Positions 26,051 to 36,776 of a stretch of 64,000 nucleotides of DNA are shown here, one piece after another (position 1 is the first letter of the stretch; each line of letters starts with the position of its first letter). The stretch is from Inonotus obliquus (lineage: Eukaryota > Basidiomycota > Agaricomycetes > Hymenochaetales > Hymenochaetaceae): positions 2,852,001 through 2,916,000 of the forward strand of contig JAJHTX010000004.1 of the NCBI GenBank assembly GCA_032164295.1. Direction: 5' to 3'. Under the pieces are notes generated by a model. The model did not search any database. It was not told where the DNA came from and saw only the letters and a program-made list of their open reading frames with translations. A program made the position numbers and the translations under genes.

Positions 26051-27647
26051 CCCGAGCGGAGGACTGGTGGCCTGTGCGTATGTTGCTCAGAATGGTTTTG
26101 AATAACAAACCAGAATAGCATTCGAAGAGGGCAGCTTCACTGCATAGCACCCTTATTCTCCGGGCTTCTTCTCGGCATCTTGTTCATTATAGATTAAGTC
26201 GGCCGTAGCGATGAATTGAGATGTCATCACCTACGCAGTTGCGTGTGAAGCTGATACCTGTACGTCCAATCAAGTAGGTGAGCCCACGCGGTCATTCCGA
26301 ACAGGAGAAGCATAATAAGAATAGGCTTGTTCAAACCAACCCTCTATGCAGCACTGTATGGAGCCGAAGTATGGATCTATCGATTAATCCTCCACGGGAA
26401 GTGGCCCCTTTTAGGTATCCACTCGAAGGATACGTGACAGTTGCAGTATTCTCGAGCGACCTAAAGATCGTAAGTGTATTCAGTTGTGGTGCGGCTTGAT
26501 TACGCCTTGCCGGAACGCTGCTCTCATTGACGTACCGGGCGCGAAAAACTCGTGGTAAGAGTTTTGTAAAGGTACCGAAAATTTGATAAAATGACCATAC
26601 ACACCGTAAAAAAGGCCTTGCTTTGAATGCGTGGTGGAAGCGGGAACAGAAGGTCTAGAAGAAAAAAATTTCGTTGACCCATGATCTGACGTGTCACATT
26701 ACTGCCCCAAGGGGTGAGAAGCTTTCATTTGTCGAGAATTCTAGTTCGAGCGCGGAAGAATTTGCTTAGTACGTCTAAGGATATGTTTTCAAAACAACAA
26801 ACCTAACTCGGCCCCTAACGCCGCAAACATGTCGCTGTAGTGTAGTGTAGACTATTGGAAATAACTCGGGTGCATCAAGCATGATCTACAATCAGCATAA
26901 TGACACTTGCGAAGAAAGTGCGGAATCCACGCACCTCATACGGATCTTCGGCACCCCCGCTGTCTCGATCTCCCCGAGCGGCATTCAATGCGCCTCGCTC
27001 GTAAACAGTGGTGCGATGCTGTCGCATATCACCATTTTTTGGGTCGTACTGAATGAAGGTCAAGGGTCGAGGATAATGATAGAATCCAACTTGTTCCTGG
27101 ACGAGCGATCTTAGAGCGGATTGAGCAGATTTAGGCGAAATTTAACTGTGGAGCCGAGCTGCTCAGGACGGCGTAGAGCATCACATAGCCGGTGCATAGT
27201 CAGATGTCTTGTGGTGGAGGCGCATCGCTATTTGAAGCTAGTGACTGTAATGAACTTCCAGATGTTGACTCCCAGATGCATCAGTAGGGCATTGAAAATA
27301 AAGCCACCGCGGTGTTCAAGACAGATGCAAACTGGCCAGCATGGCAAGGAAGTCTCCGACTCAAGCCAGAAGTTCTATTGTTGTGTCGTCGTTAAAGGTG
27401 TCCGTGACGATGAAGGCAAGACGTGTTTCTAGGAGGTCATCGAAAAAGACCCGCAGCAGTATCATCCAAATTACTCAAGAGATGAGAGTGTCTTCAGACT
27501 TTACCCGCGCTAAGGCGATGCAGGCAGTCACGTGGAGGAATGTCCCTCTTAATGCTGAGCTCGAAATTGATATCAGAGCACAGAAACGATACAACGTAGG
27601 ACACGCAATTCGACAGCGCAACAGCATTCCCGCGAATTCAAGATACC
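26051..27647. other. long intergenic region between hydrophobin A and the WBP2-like gene
   Basis: About 1.6 kb. Short plus-strand frames at 26278-26499, 26881-27114, 27121-27432 and 27341-27760 lack splice support or recognisable motifs; the last overlaps the start of the next gene out of frame. It probably holds the upstream control region of the hydrophobin. No gene supported. Confidence 0.4.
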
Positions 27648-28344
27648 ATGGCACTCAACTGGGCGATGCTAGATCAGCAAAGGAAGCCAATTCCTCTTCC
27701 CAACGAGGTGACTGTGCTGTCAGTCGACGACGGAGCGGAGGTATCGTTGTTCATTCCTGACGCACAGCCTGCTCAAGGTTCGACAGCTGGAGGTGCAGGC
27801 GGCGAGAAGAAATTGAAGGAAACCGGGAGAATATACCTGACAGATCAACGAGTACGTAGGAGTCTTTACCCTATCTATGAAGGCCAAATCCTAACTGCAT
27901 ACAACTACTCTGTAGCTTCTCTTCGTCGCGCCACCTAACCCGACCTTTGAAACCCTCACAGTGCCGCTGATAAACGTCCTCTCAACCTCCTTCCAGCAGC
28001 CTATCCTAGGAGCGAACTACCTCGAGCTCGAAATCAGACCATCGCCCGATGGTGGACTCGTAAAAGGAACGCGCGCGGAAATTAGGTTGAAGGATCGTGG
28101 CTTGTTCCAGTTCGTCAGTATCCTAGAGAAGAGCAGAGAGCGCGCGATCTATATGAAGCGCCAGACTGAAAGCGATGAAGATATACTTCGTATGTCTTCC
28201 ATGTCCTTGGTCGTGATGGGTTCGATCTGACACACTCTGATAGCATTATACTATTCCCGCAGTGCTGATCGCACTCCAGAGCCGTCGGGTTCAAGAGCTC
28301 CCCCTCCGACACCAGGAGATTTGCCACCTGCCTACGATGCATAA
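27648..28344 (+). CDS. WBP2-like GRAM-domain protein with C-terminal PPxY motif
   Basis: Small cytosolic adaptor of the WW-domain-binding-protein-2 family (the S. pombe relatives are annotated as stress-induced UPF0664). Exons 27648-27851, 27916-28189 and 28244-28344 give 192 residues. The GRAM/PH-like core runs from GRIYLTDQRLLFVAPP through FETLTVPLINVLS and LELEIRPSPDGGL to LKDRGLFQFVSILEKSRERA. The protein ends LPPAYDA, an intact PPxY ligand for WW domains, for example in Rsp5-type ubiquitin ligases; that partnering is inference. It converges on RRP7 with only 69 bp between stop codons, so their 3' untranslated regions must overlap or be very short. Confidence 0.88.
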
Positions 28345-28413
28345 TAGTCTCCTGAGTACAGCTGTCATGAATACTTGTAGAATCGATAATGTACTTTTGG
28401 ATATTCACCGGTT

Positions 28414-29415
28414 TCAATAAGGCTTGTAGCGTTTTGCCTCCTTTAGTTTCTGGACCTTTTCCAAGTCTTCCCTCCATCTTTTCTTGAGATCGATGAGCTC
28501 TGCAAACAAGACAATTCAGTCCGAGAAAACTAGTGGCATTTGACCGTTAATACCTTGTCTCTTCTTCTCATGCTTTTGGAAAGCATAGAAGGCTTCTTTC
28601 TCAACCGCCTTCCTCTTTTTCTTTTTCGTGGTCGTTTCGCCTGTCTCTTGGAACTGCTTAGTGGCAACGGCAACACCACCTCCAAGAGTTTTGCCATAAG
28701 CACCGCCCCGTGTTACCAGAGTGAAGCCGTCTTCATCCACAATCGCCTCCCCCTTTTTGTATTCACTTGTCCTCTTGCGCTTCGCTTCTTCGTAATCAAA
28801 TAGCGCGATCGAGCTCTCCGCATGGGCTCGCACCGCGTCGAGAGGTGGACGCATGGCAGAATGCAGAGCCTTGTAGTGTGCAAGACCACGAGGTTCCAGG
28901 GAGTCTGGCCATGCTCGAGGGGCGTGCGGAGGTGAGAGTGCTTTCACGAGTGATGATGAGTCTAGGAAGACGACAAACGCACTTCTGCCGGTTTGACGAA
29001 AGGTCCGGATTGGTGTTGAGGAGAGGGGAACAACGGTAGGCCTTTCGTCCTTCGTCTTTGATTTCTTAGGTTTTTTGACCGGTCGCTCTTCGTCTACTTC
29101 CATTTGCTCTTCCCCGTCGTCTTCCTCCCCCTCCTCTATCGCATTTAGAGCCTCCTCTTCCGCGGCCCGCTGATCAAAGACGACTTTCTCTACAATTCCG
29201 TCGGGCTTGAAAAAGAGCGTCAATTCACGTTCTGTCGCGTCAGGTGGGACATTGACGATGAACAGTGTTCGTTCCTTTGGTAGAACAGAGGCAGCTTTAT
29301 CCTTCGATTTCTTTGTAGCGGCGTGCTGTTTCGCATATAGTATATGTGTCGCATCCCTGGAGTAAGCTACTGGTAGGACGGTAAAGCCAGAAATCACTTC
29401 AGGAAGTGCGACCAT
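28414..29415 (-). CDS. RRP7: ribosomal RNA-processing protein 7
   Basis: Nucleolar factor for small-subunit ribosome assembly (UTP-C/CURI complex in yeast). Exons 29415-28554 and 28499-28414 give 315 residues. An RRM-like domain begins with ERTLFIVNVPPDATERELTLFF (~45) and contains a long acidic and basic insert (~95-130) before SAFVVFLDSSSLVKAL. The C-terminal Rrp7 region has the tell-tale GFTLVTRGG and ends with a coiled-coil tail finishing RYKPY. I chose the Met at 29415 because the family begins about there; the frame extends to a Met at 29463. It is divergent from CDC7 with about 185 bp between start codons. Confidence 0.9.
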
Positions 29416-29599
29416 AGTTGAATAGAAAAAAAAGCAGGAGGTTTCGCCTTGGATCGACGACATGATGACATAAGTACATCTGATGTGTTACGTGTGACTG
29501 ACCGTGTCGCGCTCACGTGCTTGGATTTGTTTGGCACGCGTCTTCAACATTCCGCTCGGCTGGCGTTGCACTCTCAGTCATCCAGCATATTCTAGGGAG
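29416..29599. promoter_or_regulatory. shared divergent promoter, RRP7/CDC7
   Basis: Only about 184 bp separate the chosen start codons of two divergently transcribed essential-type genes, so both promoters must overlap here. CACGTG-like sequence ('gctcacgtgcttgg') at about 29512-29522 is an E-box/Cbf1-type palindrome. No TATA seen. Confidence 0.5.
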
Positions 29600-31973
29600 A
29601 TGGCCACCCCTGCTCTCTTTTCTCATCATTCCTCAAATCCGCTGGAAGTACCGACATCGGACCCCCTAAATGCGCGCTACCGTGAACATCTCAGGCTGCA
29701 GCGGGACAAGGATCCTGCTCTGGCGCCTTCGTCCGACGATCCTATAGCTGGGTATCAGGTTGAAGAATATCAGAACCATATATTCAGGATGTTTCCGGAA
29801 ATTACGCCCAAGATCAAGCGCGCGAGCTATGAACCTCCGCCGACGCTAGCTGAAAGAGGAGTGGCGCATGAGCAGATTCAAGCTGATAACGAGAGCGATG
29901 ACGAACTTGAGATTGTCGACACTGACCACGACGAGATGATGCAGATCAAGCCAGTCGAAGAGCTGATTTTAGGGGATGAAGATGATATTCTGGATTGTGC
30001 AGATGACGTTCCGCCGCCAGGCACATTGCCGGAAGAGGAGCCCGACGAACCAGACGAGGAGCCACAGATAGATGAGGAGTTGTCGATTTTTCTGAAAACG
30101 CCAGAGGAGCGGGAAGAGATCGAAGAGGAGATTGCTGACCTCGAGGATGCTGTGCCGCAACTAACGCAAGACTATAAGATCATCGATCGCTTAGGCACAG
30201 GTACATTCTCATCTGTTTACAAGGCGCTCGACCTCCACTTCGAGTCTAAGTGGCACAACAAAACCTGGCAAGGTCGCCACCCTTCGTCATCGTCTGCTCA
30301 CTACCAATCCGCCTGCCCAACGCCTGGAACAAAAGTTTTCGTTGCTATCAAACGAATTTACGTGACGAGCAATCCGGAACGTATCCGGAATGAAATCACG
30401 ATCCTTGAAGATTGTCGAGGCTGCCGACACGTCTCTCAACTGATCACCGCCTTCCGTCAGCGGGACCAAGTCGTTGCTATCATGCCCTACCATAGAAACG
30501 ACGACTTTCGCGATTTCTACCGTACTCTGTCCATGTCGGGAATCAAGGCATACTTCCGATCTCTATTGCGCGCATTGCGTGATATTCATGCCCGAGGCAT
30601 CATCCATCGTGATGTAAAGCCCGCGAACTTCCTTTTCGACTCACGTACTTATGTCGGGACACTGTGCGACTTTGGTCTGGCGTGTGTAAGTGGCCAGAAC
30701 AGTATGTCTTCCTGGGATATTGCTTACTATATTGGATAGCGCATTGATTTTGAAGCGAAGCACGGACATTGCTTACATACTCCTCCATCACGCGAACACC
30801 TTCATGGGACTAAAAAGTCTAGCAGAGTAATCGACACCAACCTCGTCAAGGCAGCTCAACGGGAGGCGCGGCAGAAGAGTACATGGCCTTCCGACCGAGT
30901 AGGGTATCCTGACAAGGATATGAGGTCATTCTCTGTATCTGGATAATTCCCTTGTGCCTGTGGCTAACTTCTCCCTTCAGACCTCATTCAAAAGCCAACA
31001 GGGCAGGAACTCGCGGATTCCGTGCTCCGGAGGTTCTGCTCAAATGTAATGAGCAAACGGGTGGTAAGTATCCAGTGATATGCTATAACTGTACATTGAC
31101 CAGAGGGAATAGCTATCGACATTTGGTCCGCTGGGATGATCCTTCTCTTTTTCTTGACCGGAAAATTCCCTCTTTTCCAGTCCAGCGACGATATCGAAGC
31201 TCTCATGGAGATTGCTTCCATCATTGGCAGAAGACGCATGGAAAGCGCTTCAACCTTACACAGTAAGCGCAAGGCTGTTCAATTATTTGAGGCGATGCTG
31301 AAAAGGCTTTCTAGACCGGACCTTTGCTACGAATGTTCCATCGGTAACACGCGATGGCATGTCTTGGCGTGAATTCGTCGAGAAAAACAACCCAAGCATC
31401 TTTGACGTTCCTTCACCTCCCAGTACCCCTACATCGTCTCCTTCCCTGTCTGCAAAAAACAAGACTTCGGACCCTGATACTTACATACAAGACCTTGAGC
31501 TTGCTTTTGATCTTTTGGAAAAGCTGCTCGTACCCGAGTCTATAAACCGAATTACCGCACGAGACGCGCTTTATCATCCCTTCATCGCGGAGAATACTGG
31601 CTTTTCGGGCTACTCATCTTCCTCTTCCGCTACAAGTTCGAGTCTGGATACTGACCTTGGAGACGACGCATTCTTCCCTCATCCATTAGGTGACGGGCGT
31701 TGCGGTAAGTACCATTTCATAGACGAGGTGACGGAGGAACATCGAATTAGAATACCAACTCCTCACGGAGAGGTGGTACGCCTTGTGCAATCAGGAGAAG
31801 GCATTCCGATTGGATTCCAACCATGCGAATTCCATGCGCATCTTGAAGAGTTTCAGGATCGTCCATCGGGGTCGGAGGCAGGAGACTTTGCGGATATCGG
31901 TCATGAATCCTCACACGACTGTGAAGCTATCGAGCAAGAGCTTGCAGAAATGTCCCATTCTACTATTCAATAA
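29600..31973 (+). CDS. CDC7: CDC7 (DDK) serine/threonine kinase
   Basis: Catalytic subunit of Dbf4-dependent kinase, which phosphorylates MCM helicase to start DNA replication. Exons 29600-30685, 30740-30924, 30981-31063, 31113-31262 and 31315-31973 give 720 residues. An acidic N-terminal extension of ~190 residues leads to the kinase domain: glycine loop GTGTFSSVYKA, VAIKRI lysine, HRDVKPANF catalytic loop, DFGLAC, then a Cdc7-type insert, GTRGFRAPEVLLK, and AIDIWSAGMILLFFLTGKFP. These inserts between DFG and APE are characteristic of Cdc7. The tail carries further kinase helix sequence (RITARDALYHPFIAE) and a variable end. The intron at 30925 has an atypical GTCATT donor, and the last junction uses the AG at 31313-31314, giving RTFATNVPSV. 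Confidence 0.92.
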
Positions 31974-32519
31974 CTTTTACTTCATCTTCACCCTTTCAAC
32001 CTTCCACTTCTGGATTCTAATTCGTTTCTCTCGCATTTCCACTCGCACTTCTCAATCATCCAAGTACGCTCAAACAATTAGTGCCTCATCATGGAACCAC
32101 GTAACCCAACACATCACCGACTTTCTCACATTGCTTTCAAATAACAGAGACTCTTTATTCGACTCAGATTATAACGCCTCAATGTTTATGATCGACGCAA
32201 CTGATACTTATGTTTTTTTTTTCATATTGGGACGATCAATGGTTTAACCCTCGCATGTATTGCTTCTTTACGCACGCACTCTGGCCTGTCGACTAGCAGA
32301 AATACAATGGATTCGGCTTGTTGACAGGTTCCGGACCGAATCGAGAACCCGGTCATCTGTGGTGTGCCTGTTCAGCTGAACTGAAGATACAACTTGTCGT
32401 GAGCTTTGTGTTGCAAGCCCTCGACTTTGAGTACTGTACTACAGCAAGCCACGGGCAAAAGCATTCGAAGTAAGCACCGCAACATAACTCCGAAGAAGGG
32501 GAAGACACAGCATACATTC
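31974..32519. other. intergenic, CDC7 3' side
   Basis: Contains a T8-T9 run at 32213-32222. No gene seen. Confidence 0.4.
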
Positions 32520-32554
32520 GACCATCGCCACACCCGAACCTGCAACCCCCTGAT
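32520..32554 (-). pseudogene. degenerate tRNA 3'-half fragment
   Basis: On the minus strand the stretch starts ATCAGG, continues with TTGCAGGTTCG and ends GATGGTC. It parallels the 3' half of the intact tRNA-Arg at 12083-12166 (anticodon stem 3' side, T arm, acceptor 3' strand), but T-stem pairing is damaged and no 5' half is present. It may be a retro-inserted tRNA piece or SINE remnant. Confidence 0.35.
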
Positions 32555-32678
32555 GATGACCCGCATTTCACTGAAGTCGAACGCCTCCATCAGGCCACGG
32601 CACCACATCCCAGTTGATATCCTGACAGCAATATACAAGGTTGGCTTTCACTCCAAGGACGGAAACGAAGCATCTCAC
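32555..32678. other. gap between tRNA fragment and kinase-like gene
   Basis: Nothing recognised. Confidence 0.3.
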
Positions 32679-33388
32679 TTAGAGTACATCTTGAGAATTT
32701 TCGTTTTGTGGTAGACCATTATTCTGCCGTGCCACTGCATCCTCAACTACTTCTTTTACATGCGAGCTCTCCAAATGTTTCCTCTGAAGGCGTATTGCTA
32801 AGTCGGTAAATTACTTCTCACCAGAAAATCATGCTCACCAGATCTTCGTATGTATAATTTTCGAAATCGGACCTGGATTCCGAGTCTGGATTCGCGAGTA
32901 CTCTTGCTTTCTGTCCATAGAACTCAGTATTTAGTCGGCTGGTGTAAGCGGAGTCGAAATCATTGAGTAGGTAGACGATCTCTCCATCTTTGCCGTAGTG
33001 CATGATAAGATTCTCAGGGCAGACGTCGCTATGAACTTGGCCGAGAACTTGATGCATTTGTTTTAGGGCTGTTAGAGTAGGTTAGGAATGGTATCTAAGA
33101 TTTGTCGAAATTGTGAGTGCCACAGCGCCACATACCTATAGCAGCATCTCGTAGATGCTCGAATACATTGGAAAGTTTCATCGTCACGTCCCTCCCAGGT
33201 CGCGCTATATCATCCTCAACACTTTCATCGCACATATGTGTCATTCGCGGCGCGAGTGGTGCCCGATGAATAATCCTATCAGAAGTATCCTGTAGCATTT
33301 GGGCATCTGCTGCTCTCTTCTTGGAGATCACGTCGAGAAGATTTCCGACATTATCTCCTTCGAGATTTATGTTGAGCTTGGACGGCAT
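32679..33388 (-). CDS. C-lobe-only kinase-like protein (fungal kinase, FunK1-like)
   Basis: Exons 33388-33136, 33068-32839 and 32783-32679 give 195 residues. An alternative stop at 32818 would result if the last intron (GTGAGC...CTTCAG) is not removed. A kinase catalytic-loop segment is readable: LKQMHQVLGQVHSDVCPENLIMHY, with HSD in place of HRD and Asn downstream, then YLLNDFDSAY, where DFD replaces DFG. These substitutions and the wording resemble the FunK1-type kinases expanded in agaricomycetes. The glycine loop, the VAIK lysine and most of the N-lobe are absent: the first ~80 residues do not fit a kinase. It is either a truncated kinase gene or a small protein reusing the C-lobe. Catalysis is unlikely. 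Confidence 0.55.
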
Positions 33389-33518
33389 GGGTAATCTTAT
33401 ACTGGAGAGGTATGAGGATGGAGATGGATGTGGGTGTGGGTTGAAGTTAAGGTAGAAAACGCGAACATAATGCGCATCACGTGTGCAAGCCAAGATGAGG
33501 ACGAAAATGAGGATATAA

Positions 33519-33523
33519 TATCA
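33519..33523. repeat. left target-site duplication TATCA
   Basis: TATCA directly abuts the left terminal repeat; the same five bases directly abut the right one at 34343-34347. Confidence 0.65.
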
Positions 33524-34342
33524 TTGGTGCCTGGCACGGCCTATAAAAAATCCGTGCCACTTTTTCCCAGGCGGAGTTTCAAATACTTTCCATTTATAGT
33601 AACTTGCGTCGATCTTCATGTCCCACTTTCCGGTCCCCCACTAAATCCCTTGAATATGTCGTTCCACAGAATTTGAGTTATTTGTCCCTTCCTTTCAACA
33701 TGAAAAGGCTTTGAATAACTATCTGATGTGAAATATACCAAATCCGAATCGATTGTAGGTGATATTCAGGCATAATATACATAACTGTTTTCACTTATGT
33801 GTCACGTGATCTTATTTTGGCTTTTTTGCACGACCATATCTTCCTCTGAAAACACTTATAAAACTCCTTTAAAACTGCTTGGACATGATGTATGTATGTA
33901 TTAGGGTGGTTCTGTCAACTATATGCAGAAATGGAGAGATTAGCATATACAGTAGACACAGCAGCATATATGCTTCCTAGCTCAATGAATTCAGGCTTTC
34001 TTGTCATATTTCTTTCAGATATATAAATCTTAACGAAAAATAAAGATTTTGTTAAAAAAAAATTCTTAAGAAGTGTCATAGTTATTTATATATGTGTCAA
34101 AAATCGCCGTATCTTGGAATCTGTTGGACAGTTTTTGTAATTTTTCTTACCACCTTGTTCAGAGTGTCGAAAAATAATTTTTGGACATTTTTTCAGATTT
34201 TTTGTAAAGTTGTGGAAGGGAGGACGGGCCCTCGAATCTCAAAACAAAAAGTGGAACAGGTGAATCCATGTCGATCGCCGCTTAGCCATGGAAGGGACCG
34301 TGGGAATGTCACGGAAATTACATAGGCCGTGCCAGGTACCAA
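33524..34342. mobile_element. non-autonomous TIR DNA element (MITE-like), 819 bp
   Basis: The two ends are inverted repeats. The left begins TTGGTGCCTGGCACGGCC at 33524-33544 and the right, read on the minus strand, begins TTGGTACCTGGCACGGCC from 34342 to 34322: 20 of 21 bases match. Weaker similarity continues inwards (left AATCCGTGCC, right TTTCCGTGAC). A 5 bp duplication TATCA flanks both ends. The interior is AT-rich with homopolymer A/T runs and has no transposase frame; the longest open frame is 77 codons. It therefore has to be mobilised by a transposase elsewhere. The superfamily cannot be named from this sequence alone. Confidence 0.75.
34322..34342 (-). repeat. right terminal inverted repeat
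   Basis: Inverted partner of 33524-33544, one mismatch in 21 bases (GTA versus GTG near the tip). Confidence 0.8.
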
Positions 34343-34347
34343 TATCA
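34343..34347. repeat. right target-site duplication TATCA
   Basis: Second copy of the TATCA that precedes the left terminal repeat. Confidence 0.65.
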
Positions 34348-34465
34348 TATATAAAACTACCATCTGCTAAACACGAAACATAGTATATTCATACAAAAAA
34401 TCGCTCATCGAATAATTGCGACTTTGTCGCGTCAGCTCAGCTTCCCAGCGTGCTCTTTTGCTCTT

Positions 34466-35141
34466 TCAGGACTTCCTACTTGCCACCAAACGTTTGATTG
34501 CTCGTCCCAAACCGCGTTTCGTCAAGCCACTTTCTTCCAAAGCGGTCACGAATACGAGCTTCGTTTGCAATTCAGTGTCCCCGATACCTTCGTCCATCAT
34601 CTCTACTGCCAGTTTTCCGGTGTAATTGTATACGATCGCTACACGTTCGCAGTGTGGGATCTTTCTCACGACGGCGTAGAACAGCTCCTGGACGACTTCG
34701 TACTCCTTTTCCTTGAAGATGAACACCGCACCACTACGGAAGAAGAATCAACTTGAATGGGGAGGAACGGAAAGGATCGGTTGATGCGACGTACGTCTTT
34801 CCATGTGCTCCATGCTTAACAAACTTTTTCCCCTTAGTTGGCGCACTATCATAATACACCACCTTTCCATCATCAAAGCTCGCCACCAAGTCGTTGGCAG
34901 CGTCATACATCTCCAGATGTCGCTTGCCAGTACTATTGAAATGGAACACCTGCGAGTTGGTGTGATTGATCACTTGGGCATGACGAATGTTTTTGCCATT
35001 TGCCGTAAAGCGCACGACATTTGGGTCCGAGGGGATTGGAATCGGTGGACCTCGCGGGAGGTGGCTCGCGTGTGGGTCGGTCTTGATCGGGACAACGTAC
35101 TTTCCTGGATAGTTATCGGCGTGTGCCACAGAGTCGGACAT
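34466..35141 (-). CDS. fungal protein of unknown function, 204 residues
   Basis: Exons 35141-34795 and 34733-34466 join in frame across a 61-bp GTACGT...GTAG intron. No signal peptide or helix of membrane type is evident. The first half is a beta-rich region (YVVPIKTDPHASH, VVRFTANGKNIRHAQVI, HLEMYDAANDLVASFDDG) ending with a basic VKHGAHGKT. The second half is alpha/beta (AVFIFKEKEYEVVQELFYAV, RVAIVYNYTGKLAVEMMDEG) with a Lys/Arg-rich C-terminus (LTKRGLGRAIKRLVASRKS). I do not recognise the family. It abuts the TIR element's right end with about 120 bp between them, so the element could affect its 3' end. Confidence 0.6.
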
Positions 35142-35973
35142 TGCTGACGATATTGAGAGTCGATGACGCTAAAGCAGCTCAAAGGTCGATACGGAGACCT
35201 CCCAACAATAACCGAACGGCTCTTTGTTTGAAAGTGGATGAGAGTGAACGAGAGTCGAAATTGATGGAAGCTGGTGGGTAAATATGTCGCAAGTTTATAT
35301 TGCTGCCGGCGGGTTATCTTTGAAAATTCGGTTCTTAGCCCGGATATCAGCGAGAAGCTCTGCACCACTATACAAATATGATAAACACACTTGCCATCCC
35401 TTCATCGCCTTCTGTATACAAGCAACATTCATGAAAGTGAACCATGTGGCCGCTGGGTAGTGCCTGCCAGGGTCCTGACCTTGTGAGGTCAGCCAAGTCA
35501 GTCCAAGCTTTCGCGTGAGGATCAAGAAAAAACATACAGATAATCAAATGCCATGCGGTTAGTCAAAGTGTAGCCATATTTTTGCTATACTGTATGACTG
35601 AACATTAATCAATGCGAGTCTTAATGTCGAAGAAGACCCAGGTATGAAGAGATGGCTATTTTTCATTTCGGCTCTCCAATGTTATCGGCGTCTTGATTAT
35701 CATTGACAGTCATATGCGCATGCTTGGGTCATTCAGTTCACAACGCGGGCCAAGAAGCTCGGAAGTGATGTAGACCTGGAAGAAGGGTTGAAACCGCTGT
35801 CCTCCATGCACTTGTGCGATATTACCACAAGCCTGAGGCACCGAAAAGTATATCAAGGACTAGACGTGCTACTGGTGAGGTGAATATCAATATTGCCATT
35901 ATGAATGCACAAGGCTCTACTAAAAAAATCCGTCACGAGTACTAGTGAGGGAAGTACTGCTAAGAGACTTCCC
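35142..35973. other. intergenic, unknown-gene upstream and HAMP-relic 3' flank
   Basis: No gene supported. A minus-strand frame at 34970-35368 is an out-of-frame shadow of the gene to the left. Confidence 0.35.
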
Positions 35974-36776
35974 TTAATCGTCGACAGCTTGTCCACAGAG
36001 TCTACCTTCAGTAACGACTTCGATAGACACGCAATTAACTTCGTTTGCAAGGGACGAAAGTTGGGCAACCATGCTGTTCACGGTTTCCTTGAGGTCTAAC
36101 ATTTCACCTTGTACATCTACGTCGACAACCTTGAACAAGTTTCCGTGCGCGACAGCCTTCGTGAGTTTCGAAATCGAAAGCACTTGGTTAGTGAGGTTGC
36201 TTGCCATTTCTACGCGACCCAGGTGAGTACCATAGTTGCGAATAGGTTCTTCAAATAGAACACTTACGTTCACAAGCGAGTCAAGTCTGTCCAAATGCTC
36301 TGAACGCCTTCAAGAATCAACACGAGCCTGTCCACCGAGGATGTATACCGACTTCAAGCGCGACACGTGTGACTTCGCTGGCGAATGTGCCGAGCTGGTC
36401 CACCATGGAATTGCTTAAGCGTTGCCATCTCACCCTCGACCTGAATTGAAACCTTCTGGGTCAAGTCACCTCGCGCGACAGCAGTAGTGACTGTCGCAAT
36501 AAATGACACTTGATCCGTCAAGTTTGAGCGCATTCGGTTCACGATATCAGCGTCCAAGTAAAGATCGATAAAGAAATGAAGCGAACGTAATCTCTCCATG
36601 CTTGGAGAGGTCTTCGAGGGCGACGGCTTTCGTGACCTGAGTTTGGGAAAGTCCATTATCATATATCTCAGAGATGGACACGAAAACAAAGTGTCGGGAA
36701 AGGTCGAGTTACCCGCCCTGGACAAAAACATTGGCGTATCACCTCTCTTCGATCGTAGAGCCTCTGCGCATATCAC
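35974..36776 (-). pseudogene. relic of a multi-HAMP hybrid histidine kinase (Nik1/group III type)
   Basis: Reading on the minus strand, three HAMP-repeat pieces appear in order: [15 protein letters not shown] (about 36640-36600), then [41 protein letters not shown] (about 36540-36417) and then MASNLTNQVLSISKLTKAVA ... DVQGEMLDLKETVNSMVAQL (about 36205-36060). Such arrays are the N-terminal part of osmosensing hybrid histidine kinases. Here the pieces sit in different frames: bases are missing after TLKQ, a stop follows WTGSC near 36335, and the spacing GGQAR-type linkers are only recoverable in a shifted frame. No HisKA, ATPase or receiver domain follows. It is a non-functional fragment. It could also be a short remnant produced by a local duplication of a functional nik1 gene elsewhere. 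Confidence 0.7.

Noticed and set aside
27341..27760. Basic 139-codon frame before the WBP2-like gene
   Set aside because: Overlaps the true first exon in another frame and has no recognisable composition beyond basic residues.
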